Positions 17,836-26,433 of a DNA stretch of 64,000 bases are shown piece by piece. A program made the translations under genes and the position numbers. The notes under the pieces were generated by a model. It worked only from the letters and a program-made list of their open reading frames with translations. It ran no database searches and was not told where the DNA came from. This DNA is from Photobacterium profundum (GTDB lineage Bacteria > Pseudomonadota > Gammaproteobacteria > Enterobacterales > Vibrionaceae): assembly GCF_003026285.1 (NCBI RefSeq), contig NZ_PYOD01000004.1, forward strand, positions 124,001 to 188,000, given 5' to 3'. How positions within the stretch are numbered: position 1 is the first letter of the stretch; every line of letters begins with the position of its first letter.

Positions 17836-19449
17836 TTAACTTGAGGTAATTTTTGTGGGCAAGTTAACAATAATTCGAGTGCCATTATTGGTGTCGAATA
17901 TATTGTTAGCTTGATTAGTGTGGCTTTTATTTTGCCCAATGTAGAGGTCACCGCCGAGAGCACTAACCCGTTCTTCTATTCCTTTTAAACCTAGCCCTTT
18001 GCTACGCCAATTAGTTGGTAAGCCGCAGCCATTATCTCGTAATTCAAGACTGAAAATATCGCCGGGTACTAAGCTTAACTGTACCTCTGTGGCGTGTGAG
18101 TGCTTGGTGACGTTATTTAATAGTTCTTGCACAATGCGGTACAGGGTGACTGCCGTAATGTCATCGAGCTTGTTGGTGGCAATACCAATATTGATTTTGA
18201 AGTCGATCTGACGCTCAGCAAATTTCATTTCGTGCGCAAGCTGGCGTAATGCGCTTTCTAGTCCTAGCTCATCGAGAATATGGGGGCGTAATTGGGTTAA
18301 CAGCTGTTTGGTTGTGCTGTGTATACGCATGGCTAAGGTATTGATTGTTTCTGCGGTATTTTTTGTATTCAGTTCTTGAGTTGTTCGGTCGACAAGCATG
18401 GCTTGGATCTGAATAGCCGTAATATTCTGACCAATTTCGTCGTGTAGTTCTCGTGCCACTGACTTCCTAATGTTTTCTTCAACTTGTACTAATTGGCAAG
18501 CGAGATATTGTTTGCTTGCAAGTTCATCAGCCAGATCTTTGTTCGCTTGTTGTAATTTTTGGGCTAACAGATATTGGCGGCTTATCGCAATTCCTAATCC
18601 AAGCCCGACTAAAGCTTGCGTTGTGATAAAAATTTGTAATTCTTGGTCGGTAGTAAATGAGCCTGAAACTTGACGAGCAGTCGTGAGCAAGATGCTGTTC
18701 ATTACTGTGGCAAGAACGCCACCTTGCCAGCCATAGTGATAAGCCATAAAAATATTGGGTAGCAGAATGATCAATAACCCGAGAGGTTTCATTTGATCTA
18801 ATAGTGTGAGTTCAGCAACTAGCCCAATACAGAAAAAAGCAATACTCCAGAGTAACGCCGAAGGACGAAGGGTGATTTCTTTATGTACTAATGTTGGGCT
18901 TAATGGAATCCAGATTTTATGATGGAGGTAATCATAAAGTAGATACAAGAACGGAGTCAGTAATACACCGCCAGTAATAGAGGCGATCATGCACGAAAAG
19001 GCATATTGAAGAGATAAATCTAATGGTTTCATTAACAATAGGATCATGGTGCCCATGATTACGCCATGTACTAAGACCAATAACACCAAGGCGAGTAATT
19101 TTTGCCAATAAGTTGTTAGTTTTCGCCAATGATGAGTAAACAGAATCGCAAGGAAATAACTAAAGAATGGACACAATAATAATAATATGTCTTGAGGGTG
19201 GTGGTTGAAGATAGACAGTAGCCATGCAGAAATAAGACATTCACTGATGACAAATAATCGCCAATAGGGGCGAGCGGTTAATACGAATACCGCGAGCCTT
19301 AATCCGGTGGGAAGAAATAACCCTGCAAGTAATAAATCAGCAGAGAGGTAGCTGCTGATACTCCACAAGCAAAACCAACTGATGCTATAGATAATAAAGC
19401 TAAAGGAATACGAAAAATAACGATGACTAAGGTGCTCTGCTTGATTCAT
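17836..19449 (-). CDS. uhpB: UhpB-like membrane histidine kinase
   Basis: Sensor kinase of 537 aa with an eight-helix MASE1-type membrane domain (about residues 1-290), a short coiled coil, and a HisKA_3/HATPase catalytic region. The phospho-acceptor is His336 in VARELHDEIGQNITAIQ. The N box is QELLNNVTKHSHAT and the G boxes are LRDNGCGLP and GLGLKGIEERVSALGG. In E. coli this kinase is switched on by UhpC and phosphorylates UhpA. Its ATG overlaps the uhpA stop (ATGA), indicating coupling. The gene order uhpA-uhpB-uhpC is that of enterobacteria. Confidence 0.9.
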   Translation of the reverse strand: MNQAEHLSHRYFSYSFSFIIYSISWFCLWSISSYLSADLLLAGLFLPTGLRLAVFVLTARPYWRLFVISECLISAWLLSIFNHHPQDILLLLCPFFSYFLAILFTHHWRKLTTYWQKLLALVLLVLVHGVIMGTMILLLMKPLDLSLQYAFSCMIASITGGVLLTPFLYLLYDYLHHKIWIPLSPTLVHKEITLRPSALLWSIAFFCIGLVAELTLLDQMKPLGLLIILLPNIFMAYHYGWQGGVLATVMNSILLTTARQVSGSFTTDQELQIFITTQALVGLGLGIAISRQYLLAQKLQQANKDLADELASKQYLACQLVQVEENIRKSVARELHDEIGQNITAIQIQAMLVDRTTQELNTKNTAETINTLAMRIHSTTKQLLTQLRPHILDELGLESALRQLAHEMKFAERQIDFKINIGIATNKLDDITAVTLYRIVQELLNNVTKHSHATEVQLSLVPGDIFSLELRDNGCGLPTNWRSKGLGLKGIEERVSALGGDLYIGQNKSHTNQANNIFDTNNGTRIIVNLPTKITSS

Positions 19450-20072
19450 TCGGCGAGTAATTTATGTTGAAGTGCAAAACGAATAAGATCGACGTTATTA
19501 GACAGCCCCAGTTTACTGAGAATATTAGCGCGATGAACATGAATGGTTTTATAGCTAATAGAAAGTATGATACCGGCCTCTTTAACATCTTTACCCTGAA
19601 TGAGATGAGTAAAGACCTCGTATTCACGTTTGGTTAATGCATCTAAGGCCTTGGGTGCGGTAGGTGCATTGCTTAGGTTAAACAAGGCATCGGCACAGAG
19701 ATAACGATCACCATTGGCGACAGTACGTATGGCCGTCACTAATTCTACGGGACCACACCGTTTAGATAAATACCCACATGCACCTGCTTCAATTGCCTTA
19801 CTTACAAAAGATGCTGAATCATAAATGCTAAGAATGATGGCTCTAAAGTTAGGATGTTTCGCGCGCAGTTTTTCTAAAAGGATTAAGCCACTTTCATCGG
19901 GCATTGAGATATCAATAACCGCAACATCAATATCAGATACTGATAATGCGGTATAGGCTTCACTTGCACGACCATATTCACCCCTTACTTCAATATCAGA
20001 TTCGACATTAAGCAACTGAGCAAAACCGGAACGCACCATGAGGTGGTCATCAACTAAGGCTACTGTAATCAT
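19446..20072 (-). CDS. uhpA: UhpA-like response regulator (NarL/LuxR type)
   Basis: Two-domain response regulator of 208 aa. The receiver has the acidic pair Asp8-Asp9, phospho-acceptor Asp54 (AVIDISMPDESG) and Lys104-region SKRCG. The C-terminal LuxR-type helix-turn-helix reads LTKREYEVFTHLIQGKDVKE and SYKTIHVHRANILSKLGLSN. It is the first gene of uhpABC on the minus strand. It should activate sugar-phosphate uptake genes, here most plausibly afuABC directly downstream of uhpC (inference). No experimental target can be named from sequence. Confidence 0.9.
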   Translation of the reverse strand: MITVALVDDHLMVRSGFAQLLNVESDIEVRGEYGRASEAYTALSVSDIDVAVIDISMPDESGLILLEKLRAKHPNFRAIILSIYDSASFVSKAIEAGACGYLSKRCGPVELVTAIRTVANGDRYLCADALFNLSNAPTAPKALDALTKREYEVFTHLIQGKDVKEAGIILSISYKTIHVHRANILSKLGLSNNVDLIRFALQHKLLAE

Positions 20073-20179
20073 TATGGCATCCTAATTATATAGAATACAT
20101 CGTCGCAAAAGTGAAACAGGCATACAATTTGGAGTAGGGTTAGATGTGATGGTAGTCGCGAAATAGTGCTACAGCGTAC

Positions 20180-20210
20180 AATAAATAAAGCCACACGCTG
20201 CATGTGGCTT
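20180..20210 (-). terminator. Rho-independent terminator of amt
   Basis: AAGCCACA and TGTGGCTT pair over 8 bp with a 7-nt loop. On the minus strand TTTATTTATT follows. It lies 66 bp after the amt stop. Confidence 0.8.
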
Positions 20211-20220
20211 ATGGGTGATT

Positions 20221-20251
20221 TATATTTTCTGTTTATATTTTCTGTTTATAT
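20221..20251. repeat. Short tandem repeat, 13-bp unit
   Basis: TATATTTTCTGTT is repeated twice without change and followed by TATAT, in the 3' untranslated stretch between the amt stop and its terminator. It looks like a slippage duplication. Confidence 0.8.
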
Positions 20252-20275
20252 GGCTTTTAGCCGTTGTTCAGGGTT

Positions 20276-21508
20276 TTAATCGTCGCTAACAGAACCGATT
20301 TTGTGAATCGCTAAATCAGCACCTTTGTATTCATCTTCGTCAGTTAAGCGTAAGCCAACCGTTTTCTTGATGATACCGTAAACAATGAAAGCGCCGATAA
20401 CCGCAACAGCAATACCAGCTAGGGTACCAATAACTTGGCTTGCTAAACTCACACCACCTAAACCACCGAATGCTTCACTACCAAAAATACCTGCAGCAAT
20501 ACCGCCCCATGCACCACACACACCATGAAGTGGCCATACACCTAGTACATCATCAAGATGAAGACGGTTTTGAATATAGGTAAATAGCCATACGAAAAGT
20601 GCACCGGCAATAGCCCCTGTCACTAAGGCGCCAATGGGGTGCATGAGATCAGAACCCGCACATACAGCAACCAGACCAGCTAAAGGACCATTGTGAATGA
20701 AACCTGGGTCATTTTTTCCAACAAAAAGGGATGTAAGAATACCGCCAACCATCGCCATCAACGTATTTACTGCAACAAGGCCACTAATACTGCCCATTGT
20801 TTGTGCCGACATAACATTAAAACCGAACCAACCAATGGTTAAAATCCAAGCCCCTAAGGCAAGAAACGGAATATTAGATGGGGCAAAGGCAATTAAACGT
20901 CCACCACGGTAGCGACCATTTCGAATGCCCAACATGGCAACGGCAATCAGGGCTATCCAACCACCAACAGCGTGAACAACGACTGATCCCGCAAAGTCAT
21001 GGAACCCAAAACCAAATGTTTCGGTTAACCAATTTTGGACGCCATAATTACCATTCCACATGATGCCTTCGAAAAATGGGTAGACAAAAGCCACGATAAA
21101 AAAGGATGCAACCAGCATAGGGTAGAAGCGCGCCCGTTCTGCTACCCCACCAGAAATGATGGCGGGAATGGCTGCTGCAAACGTCATTAAGAAGAAAAAC
21201 TTCACTAATTCGTAGCCATTAATCGCACTTAACTGCTCAGCACTTGAGAAGAAAGTGACGTCGTATGCGACCCAGTAACCAATAAAGAAATAAGCAATCG
21301 CAGAAAATCCAAAATCAGCAATGATTTTGACTAAAGCATTCACTTGGTTTTTTTGTCTAACAGTGCCGACTTCAAGAAAGGCAAACCCTGCGTGCATGGC
21401 AAGTACCATGATCGCACCTAATAGAATAAACAAAGTGTCAGAACTTTGAACCAGTGTTTCTACAGCATGACTAATATTGTCCACAAACGTCACCACATCC
21501 TTGTACAT
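20276..21508 (-). CDS. amt: Ammonium transporter Amt/MEP family
   Basis: Trimeric inner-membrane ammonium channel, 410 aa with about eleven helices. The signature DFAGSVVVHAVGGW contains the first pore His, and VWPLHGVCGAWGGIAAG the second, so the twin-His pore is intact. FFLMTFAAAIPAIISGGVAER is also diagnostic. The N-terminus has a short periplasmic segment before helix 1 and no cleavable signal. No glnK is adjacent, unlike the usual glnK-amtB pair. Upstream lie a sigma-54 promoter and two NtrC-type palindromes, so induction under nitrogen limitation is likely. Confidence 0.93.
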   Translation of the reverse strand: MYKDVVTFVDNISHAVETLVQSSDTLFILLGAIMVLAMHAGFAFLEVGTVRQKNQVNALVKIIADFGFSAIAYFFIGYWVAYDVTFFSSAEQLSAINGYELVKFFFLMTFAAAIPAIISGGVAERARFYPMLVASFFIVAFVYPFFEGIMWNGNYGVQNWLTETFGFGFHDFAGSVVVHAVGGWIALIAVAMLGIRNGRYRGGRLIAFAPSNIPFLALGAWILTIGWFGFNVMSAQTMGSISGLVAVNTLMAMVGGILTSLFVGKNDPGFIHNGPLAGLVAVCAGSDLMHPIGALVTGAIAGALFVWLFTYIQNRLHLDDVLGVWPLHGVCGAWGGIAAGIFGSEAFGGLGGVSLASQVIGTLAGIAVAVIGAFIVYGIIKKTVGLRLTDEDEYKGADLAIHKIGSVSDD

Positions 21509-21568
21509 TAATATTGTGTTTGGGTATTTCTATTTGTTATATGCATGAAATATGCTAATTGCGTATTA

Positions 21569-21584
21569 AGCATATTTTATGCCA
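21569..21584 (-). promoter_or_regulatory. Sigma-54 promoter of amt
   Basis: On the minus strand TGGCATAAAATATGCT aligns with TGGCACG-N4-TTGCT, keeping the -24 GG and -12 GC with correct spacing (three mismatches). It ends about 60 bp before the amt ATG. Confidence 0.7.
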
Positions 21585-21673
21585 GTATGAACCATAATGG
21601 GGTGTCATATTGGTGCATACACATATTGATAGTGGTAACTGTTTGTTTTTGAAAAGACTGTGATTGTTTATAG

Positions 21674-21690
21674 CGCACGTAATTCGTGCA
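21674..21690. promoter_or_regulatory. NtrC-type site upstream of amt (proximal)
   Basis: CGCAC-GTAATTC-GTGCA has the 5-7-5 layout of NtrC enhancers (TGCAC-N7-GTGCA) with one mismatch. It is about 100 bp upstream of the sigma-54 promoter, a usual enhancer distance. Confidence 0.65.
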
Positions 21691-21780
21691 TTAGAAATAA
21701 AGAGAAGGGTGTTTTTAAAATATACCGCTTAATATGCAACACTGCTTTTCGTTCCATATTGGTGCGGTGAATAATGAGTA

Positions 21781-21797
21781 TGCACTTAATTAGTGCA
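21781..21797. promoter_or_regulatory. NtrC-type site upstream of amt (distal)
   Basis: TGCAC-TTAATTA-GTGCA matches both conserved NtrC half-sites exactly. With the proximal site it makes a two-site enhancer about 200 bp upstream of the amt promoter. The rest of the gap 21509-21834 shows nothing else I can assign. Confidence 0.7.
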
Positions 21798-21834
21798 GAT
21801 GCTTAGAGAGAGTTGATTTACTTATTATGGATTT

Positions 21835-21860
21835 AAAAGCCCTTGCAGTGATGCAAGGGC
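21835..21860 (-). terminator. Rho-independent terminator of the cbb3 oxidase cluster
   Basis: GCCCTTGCA and TGCAAGGGC pair perfectly over 9 bp around a 4-nt loop, and TTTTAAAT follows on the minus strand, 50 bp after the ccoP-fusion stop. Confidence 0.88.
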
Positions 21861-21909
21861 GATTTATTGTAAGTAATCAACCAATGGGACGTAATATTCA
21901 AATTGTTCA

Positions 21910-24057
21910 TTAATCTACATCGATATTCCGATCACGTTTATCGTACATATCAGGTGTTGTGTGGAAGTTACCTGCATAACCCGCTTTTTGGAGCTTCTCA
22001 CGCACATCTTTCACATTATTACCTGTAATAGGTACTGTGCGATCGCCCAAATATTGACGAATAAAGGAGATCAAATCAGATAACTGAGCGTCAGTTAATA
22101 TATTCTGAAAGCTTACCATAGGCATGAAGTTTCTCTCTTCGCTGAGGTAACTCGGTTCCAAACCACGAATGGTTACTGCAATCGTGTTATACGGATCACT
22201 GTGCATAATAATACCGTTGTTAAGCAACGTTGGCGCAATAGGATCGCGTCCTTTTCCGTCTTCGCCATGACATACACCACAGGTGGTTTTAAAGAGCGTG
22301 TACATGTCTGATTGCTTGGCTAGGTCTGTGAACCCGGTTGGCTGCAATTGCTGAGTGTCAGGTGGAATACGGTTGTTGTCGTCACCGGTCAATAAATAGG
22401 TTGCCATGGCTTCTACATCGTTACGAGTCATGAAGCTGGTACTATTTTTTACTACGTCAGCCATGCCCCCAAATGCAGATCCTTTGTCGGAGTGGCCCGT
22501 GTGCAAAAAGTCGGTCAGCGATTTGACGTCCCAACGATCCTGATATAGTTCTTGTGATGAAATATTGGGGGCATTCCAGCCATCAATTAAGTTACCTTGA
22601 AAGATTTTGTCGGCTTCTAGTGCTTGGGCAATATTACGTGGTGTGTGACATTCTGAACAGTGCCCAAGCCCCATCACCAAGTATTTACCGCGAGACCAGA
22701 TTTCGGTTTCTTCTACCGTGGGGGCATCGCTGGTCAAATCGAGTGGGGAAGTATCCATAAAGGCGATATTCCAGCCTAATAATCCTAGGCGAATGTTTGA
22801 TGGAAAGATCATGCTGTTATCGTCGTTACGGCGTGAGACTGCGGTAATGGATTGCAGGTAGTCCCACATCGCCAATACATCATCTTCGGTGACGTATTGG
22901 TAAGATGTATAAGGCATCGCAGGGTAGAGGTAACCGTGTTTGCCTTTTCCGTCATAGAGGGCTGCTTTGAAATCCTCATAACTGTAATCGCCAATTCCTT
23001 CTGTAACATGCGGAGTTATATTCGTGGAATATACAGTACCGAACGGTGTTACGAATGGTAGGCCGCCAGCAAATGATTCACCCCCTTCAGCACTGTGACA
23101 GGCAACGCAGTCACCGGCATAAGCGAGGTATTCACCTTTCGTGATGGTATCTACAGGGATGGCTGCGATCTTGGCATTATGTGCAATACGTTGCTCTGTA
23201 ATGTACGCCCCTAATGCCAAAATTTCGTTGTTACTGAGCTGCCCTTCAAACGCTGGCATTACGTTATTTAAGCCATTATTAATTGTGTGCTGAATTTCCT
23301 CAATGCTACCACCGTGAACCCAAGTGCTATCAGATAAGTTAGGTGCGCCAATCACTTGGTTTCCTTTTGCATCGGCACCATGACACGCTGAACAATTTTT
23401 CAAAAATGCGTTCTTACCCAGATCGATCTTCACCGATGGCGCATTAAGCGGACGTTGTTGCAGCGATGCGAGATAGTAAGACATATTTTGAATATCTTCT
23501 TTCGGTAAGATCGCTTTCCAACCCGCCATTGCCCCGTTTCTGCCTTGCTTAATTGAATGTAAAATGGCCTCGTCAGTACCACCATATAACCAGACATCAT
23601 CCACGACATTAGGGAAATGTTTCTGACCTTGTCCATTGGCACGGTGACACGCTGCACAGTGAGTTTGAAACAGTGCTTTGCCTGATGCTGTAATGGCTGG
23701 TTCTGCCGCTAAAGCGTTTAATGTTGGTGAGGTTATACTAGCAATTTGCTCATCGAGAGATACGTTATGCTCTCGTGGTGTGTCATCACTCTGCTGCCAG
23801 CCGAGTAGACCTTGCCAATTACCCAACCCTGGATACAAGATTAAAAACAGGATTGAGCAAGAAAAAGCAACAAGATAAGCAATGAACATAATGCGAGGTG
23901 GTGGACCGTCATTTTCATCAATATTATCGAAAGAGTCGACCGTTTTATTTTCATCGGCAAGGTGGTTAGTTTTCCAATACTTAACCACGACCAATATCAT
24001 AAATACTAAGAAAATAACGGTAAGGGTTATTACCCATACATTCCAGAATCCAGTCAT
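21910..24057 (-). CDS. ccoP: CcoP-triheme cytochrome c fusion (cbb3 oxidase subunit III plus dehydrogenase-type cytochrome)
   Basis: Membrane-anchored pentaheme cytochrome c, 715 aa. Residues 1-300 are a CcoP: two membrane helices (about 5-25 and 55-75), the CcoP hallmark YPGLGNWQGLLGW, and two haem sites CAACH (134-138) and CSACH (222-226). Residues 305-690 are a second module homologous to the triheme subunit of alcohol/aldehyde dehydrogenases, with CVACH (317-321), CSECH (467-471) and CGVCH (593-597) and the shared block TPFGTVYSTNITPH. Normal CcoP is about 300 aa, so the fusion more than doubles it. There is no stop or frameshift between modules. It is the last gene of a four-gene operon, 2 bp after ccoO. 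I infer that electrons from a periplasmic dehydrogenase enter the oxidase directly here. Confidence 0.93.
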   Translation of the reverse strand: MTGFWNVWVITLTVIFLVFMILVVVKYWKTNHLADENKTVDSFDNIDENDGPPPRIMFIAYLVAFSCSILFLILYPGLGNWQGLLGWQQSDDTPREHNVSLDEQIASITSPTLNALAAEPAITASGKALFQTHCAACHRANGQGQKHFPNVVDDVWLYGGTDEAILHSIKQGRNGAMAGWKAILPKEDIQNMSYYLASLQQRPLNAPSVKIDLGKNAFLKNCSACHGADAKGNQVIGAPNLSDSTWVHGGSIEEIQHTINNGLNNVMPAFEGQLSNNEILALGAYITEQRIAHNAKIAAIPVDTITKGEYLAYAGDCVACHSAEGGESFAGGLPFVTPFGTVYSTNITPHVTEGIGDYSYEDFKAALYDGKGKHGYLYPAMPYTSYQYVTEDDVLAMWDYLQSITAVSRRNDDNSMIFPSNIRLGLLGWNIAFMDTSPLDLTSDAPTVEETEIWSRGKYLVMGLGHCSECHTPRNIAQALEADKIFQGNLIDGWNAPNISSQELYQDRWDVKSLTDFLHTGHSDKGSAFGGMADVVKNSTSFMTRNDVEAMATYLLTGDDNNRIPPDTQQLQPTGFTDLAKQSDMYTLFKTTCGVCHGEDGKGRDPIAPTLLNNGIIMHSDPYNTIAVTIRGLEPSYLSEERNFMPMVSFQNILTDAQLSDLISFIRQYLGDRTVPITGNNVKDVREKLQKAGYAGNFHTTPDMYDKRDRNIDVD

Positions 24058-24059
24058 GA

Positions 24060-24677
24060 TTATTGCTCCTGATCGTGCATGGTATCAATACCCAAACTCT
24101 GCAGGTAACGAATTAATGCTTCACCCTGAGTTTTGCCCACGACCTGAAGGCGCGCACCGTCAATATCACCGTCGCTGTAAGGCACTCCTAGTGTTCGCAG
24201 TGCCTGCATTTTGCTAGTGATATCATCACCATCGAGCACCTGTTCAAACAACCAAGGGTAAGAGGGCATGAGTGATGTTGGTATAACATTACGCGGATTG
24301 ATAAGGTGAATTTGGTGCCATTGATCAGAATATTTCCGTCCGATGTTAGTCAGATCTGGCCCTGTGCGTTTTGAACCCCAAAGGTTTGGAAATTCGTAGA
24401 TGTCATCGGCCTCTTTGTTGGCACGGCCATTGCGTAATATTTCTGCTTCGAGCGGTCGCACCATTTGAGTGTGACAGACATGACAACCTTCACTGATATA
24501 GATATCTCGTCCAGCCAGTTCAATGGCCGTGAATGGTTTAGCCTTCGACATTTTAACGAGCTCTGGTGCCATGAAAATATTGGGCACTACCCATACCAGT
24601 ACTGAAAAGGCTGCAACCATAGTGGTTGATAGGATCAGGATGAAGACGGATTGAGTAAAATCTTTACTGAACACCAT
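24060..24677 (-). CDS. ccoO: cbb3-type cytochrome c oxidase subunit II
   Basis: Membrane-anchored monoheme cytochrome c of the cbb3 oxidase, 205 aa. One N-terminal helix (about residues 10-32) is followed by the haem site GCHVCHTQMVRP (Cys65-His69) and the typical TGPDLTNIGRKYSDQWH and PRNVIPTSLMPSYPWL. Length matches CcoO. Its ATG overlaps the last base of ccoN, so the two are coupled. No ccoQ gene follows; the next reading frame is the CcoP fusion. Confidence 0.95.
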   Translation of the reverse strand: MVFSKDFTQSVFILILSTTMVAAFSVLVWVVPNIFMAPELVKMSKAKPFTAIELAGRDIYISEGCHVCHTQMVRPLEAEILRNGRANKEADDIYEFPNLWGSKRTGPDLTNIGRKYSDQWHQIHLINPRNVIPTSLMPSYPWLFEQVLDGDDITSKMQALRTLGVPYSDGDIDGARLQVVGKTQGEALIRYLQSLGIDTMHDQEQ

Positions 24678-26089
24678 TATTTACCCTCCATAGCCACAGT
24701 AGACGTCGCCTTGGATGACACGGTTTTATAGAGATTGAATACCATCATCAGTAAGCCTAAAACAAAGAATACGCCGCCTAAGAAGCGAACGAACAACCAT
24801 GGTGCTTTGAAATCCATGGCTTCGACAAAGCTGTAAGCCAGCGATCCGTTTTCTAATTGGGTAAGCCACATATAACCTTCGCCAATACCTGCAACCCATA
24901 GAGCAACGGCATAGAGTGCGACGCCAATGTGGGCAAACCAGAAATGCCATTTCAATAAACGATTTGACCAGAGTTCTTCTTTGCCCCACAAACGCGGAAT
25001 AAAGTAGTAGAACACCGCAATGGCGGACATACCAACCCAGCCAAGTGCACCGGAATGCACGTGTCCGATGATCCACTCTGTGTTGTGAGCCACCATATTA
25101 AACCAGCGAATGGCGAGTAATGGCCCTTCAAATGTTGCTAAGCAGTAGTAAAGAATAGCTGAAAAGAAGAACAGCATAATGTAGTCTTTTTTCAACTTTT
25201 CTTTGTTAGAAAGCAAGGTCATCGCGCTATTAAAAGCGCCACCCCATGACGGGATCCACAAGATCAGCGACATGACGATGCCAATATTTTGCACCCAAAC
25301 AGGTACGGACGAATAAATAAGATGGTGTGTGCCCGCCCAAGTGTAGAAGCCGACTAATCCCCAAAAGTGAATGACAGATAAACGGTATGAGTAGATAGGG
25401 CGTTCAGATACTTTAGGAATGAAATAGTAGTTCATTCCGATCACGCCTGCTGTTAGCAAAAAGCCAACTGCGTTGTGTCCCCACCACCATTGCACGATAG
25501 CATCTTGTGCGCCTGCATAGATGGAATAGGATTTCCACATTGAGATAGGAAGAGCCAAATTGTTGATGATAAAGATCATCGCGATCACGATGATAAATGC
25601 CCCGAAGAACCAATTAGCTACAAATATATGACTGACTTTTCTAATGGCAATAGTGCCAAAAAATAATACTGCGTACAGCACCCAAACAAGCACAATCATA
25701 ATATCGATAGGCCATTCGAGCTCTGCGTATTCTTTGCTGGTGGTATAGCCTAACGGTAAAGTAATTAAAGCGAGTATTAATATTAATTGCCAGCCCCAGA
25801 ATACCATCCAAGAGAGGCTTTTATTGAATAAAGGGACTTGACTGGTACGCTGAACAATATAAAGCGATGTACCCATTAATATATTTACAACAAAACCAAA
25901 TATTACGCCAGAAGTATGAAGGGGACGTAAACGACCAAATTGAAAATACTGAGAGTCGAAATTAAGTTGAGGCCAATAAAGCTGCGCCGCCAAAATAACA
26001 CCGATTGTCATTCCTGCGATTGCCCATATGACGGCAGCAACGACAAAATAGCGAACGACTTTTATATCGTAATCCCTAGCGATGTCCAT
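24677..26089 (-). CDS. ccoN: cbb3-type cytochrome c oxidase subunit I
   Basis: Catalytic haem-copper subunit of about 470 aa with twelve membrane helices. Metal ligands are in place: His in LRPLHTSGVIFG, the CuB His in WWWGHNAVGFLLTAGVIGMNYY and AGTHHLIYS, and haem ligands in IIGHVHSGALGWVGM. The protein is a cbb3 type rather than aa3, with none of the D-channel residues. I chose the ATG at 26089 with GGAG ahead of it; a TTG one codon earlier is also in frame. The gene begins 5 bp after the small cytochrome c gene. O2 reduction occurs here with electrons from CcoO and CcoP. Confidence 0.95.
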   Translation of the reverse strand: MDIARDYDIKVVRYFVVAAVIWAIAGMTIGVILAAQLYWPQLNFDSQYFQFGRLRPLHTSGVIFGFVVNILMGTSLYIVQRTSQVPLFNKSLSWMVFWGWQLILILALITLPLGYTTSKEYAELEWPIDIMIVLVWVLYAVLFFGTIAIRKVSHIFVANWFFGAFIIVIAMIFIINNLALPISMWKSYSIYAGAQDAIVQWWWGHNAVGFLLTAGVIGMNYYFIPKVSERPIYSYRLSVIHFWGLVGFYTWAGTHHLIYSSVPVWVQNIGIVMSLILWIPSWGGAFNSAMTLLSNKEKLKKDYIMLFFFSAILYYCLATFEGPLLAIRWFNMVAHNTEWIIGHVHSGALGWVGMSAIAVFYYFIPRLWGKEELWSNRLLKWHFWFAHIGVALYAVALWVAGIGEGYMWLTQLENGSLAYSFVEAMDFKAPWLFVRFLGGVFFVLGLLMMVFNLYKTVSSKATSTVAMEGK

Positions 26090-26094
26090 CAAAC

Positions 26095-26433
26095 TTACTC
26101 CGTTTTACTGTGCGATTCTGACCCAAGCGTTGAGTAGTAATGTGCGATGTCTTTCATGTCTTGATCGGTGAGAGCATCGGCTTGTTGTTGCATTAAAATC
26201 GCTAGTCCGCTAGTTCGTTCACGAGATTTATAATCTTTAAGTGCCGATATGAGGTAAGACGCACGCTGTCCGCGTAAATTTGGATATGGGTCGATTGTGG
26301 CAATGCCATCGACACCATGACACGTCATACAGACTTTTGCTTTCTGTTTCCCTATTTCGAACTGGTTGAATTCTTCAGCAAAGAGAGCATTGCTAAATAA
26401 GAGGATGCAGCTGGAGATTAACCATTTCTTCAT
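26095..26433 (-). CDS. Small periplasmic class I cytochrome c
   Basis: Secreted monoheme cytochrome of 112 aa. The signal peptide spans about residues 1-19 (SSCILLFSNALFA). The haem site is CMTCH (35-39), and the distal Met is probably in LAILMQQQADALTDQDM. PYPNLRGQRASYLISALKDY is typical of cytochrome c4/c553-like proteins. It is the first gene of the oxidase cluster and may act as a soluble shuttle between dehydrogenase and oxidase, or feed CcoP. Which of these cannot be decided from sequence. Confidence 0.88.
   Translation of the reverse strand: MKKWLISSCILLFSNALFAEEFNQFEIGKQKAKVCMTCHGVDGIATIDPYPNLRGQRASYLISALKDYKSRERTSGLAILMQQQADALTDQDMKDIAHYYSTLGSESHSKTE

Noticed and set aside
20188-20210. 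Terminator for a plus-strand transcript
   Set aside because: The T-rich tail is on the minus strand, downstream of amt.
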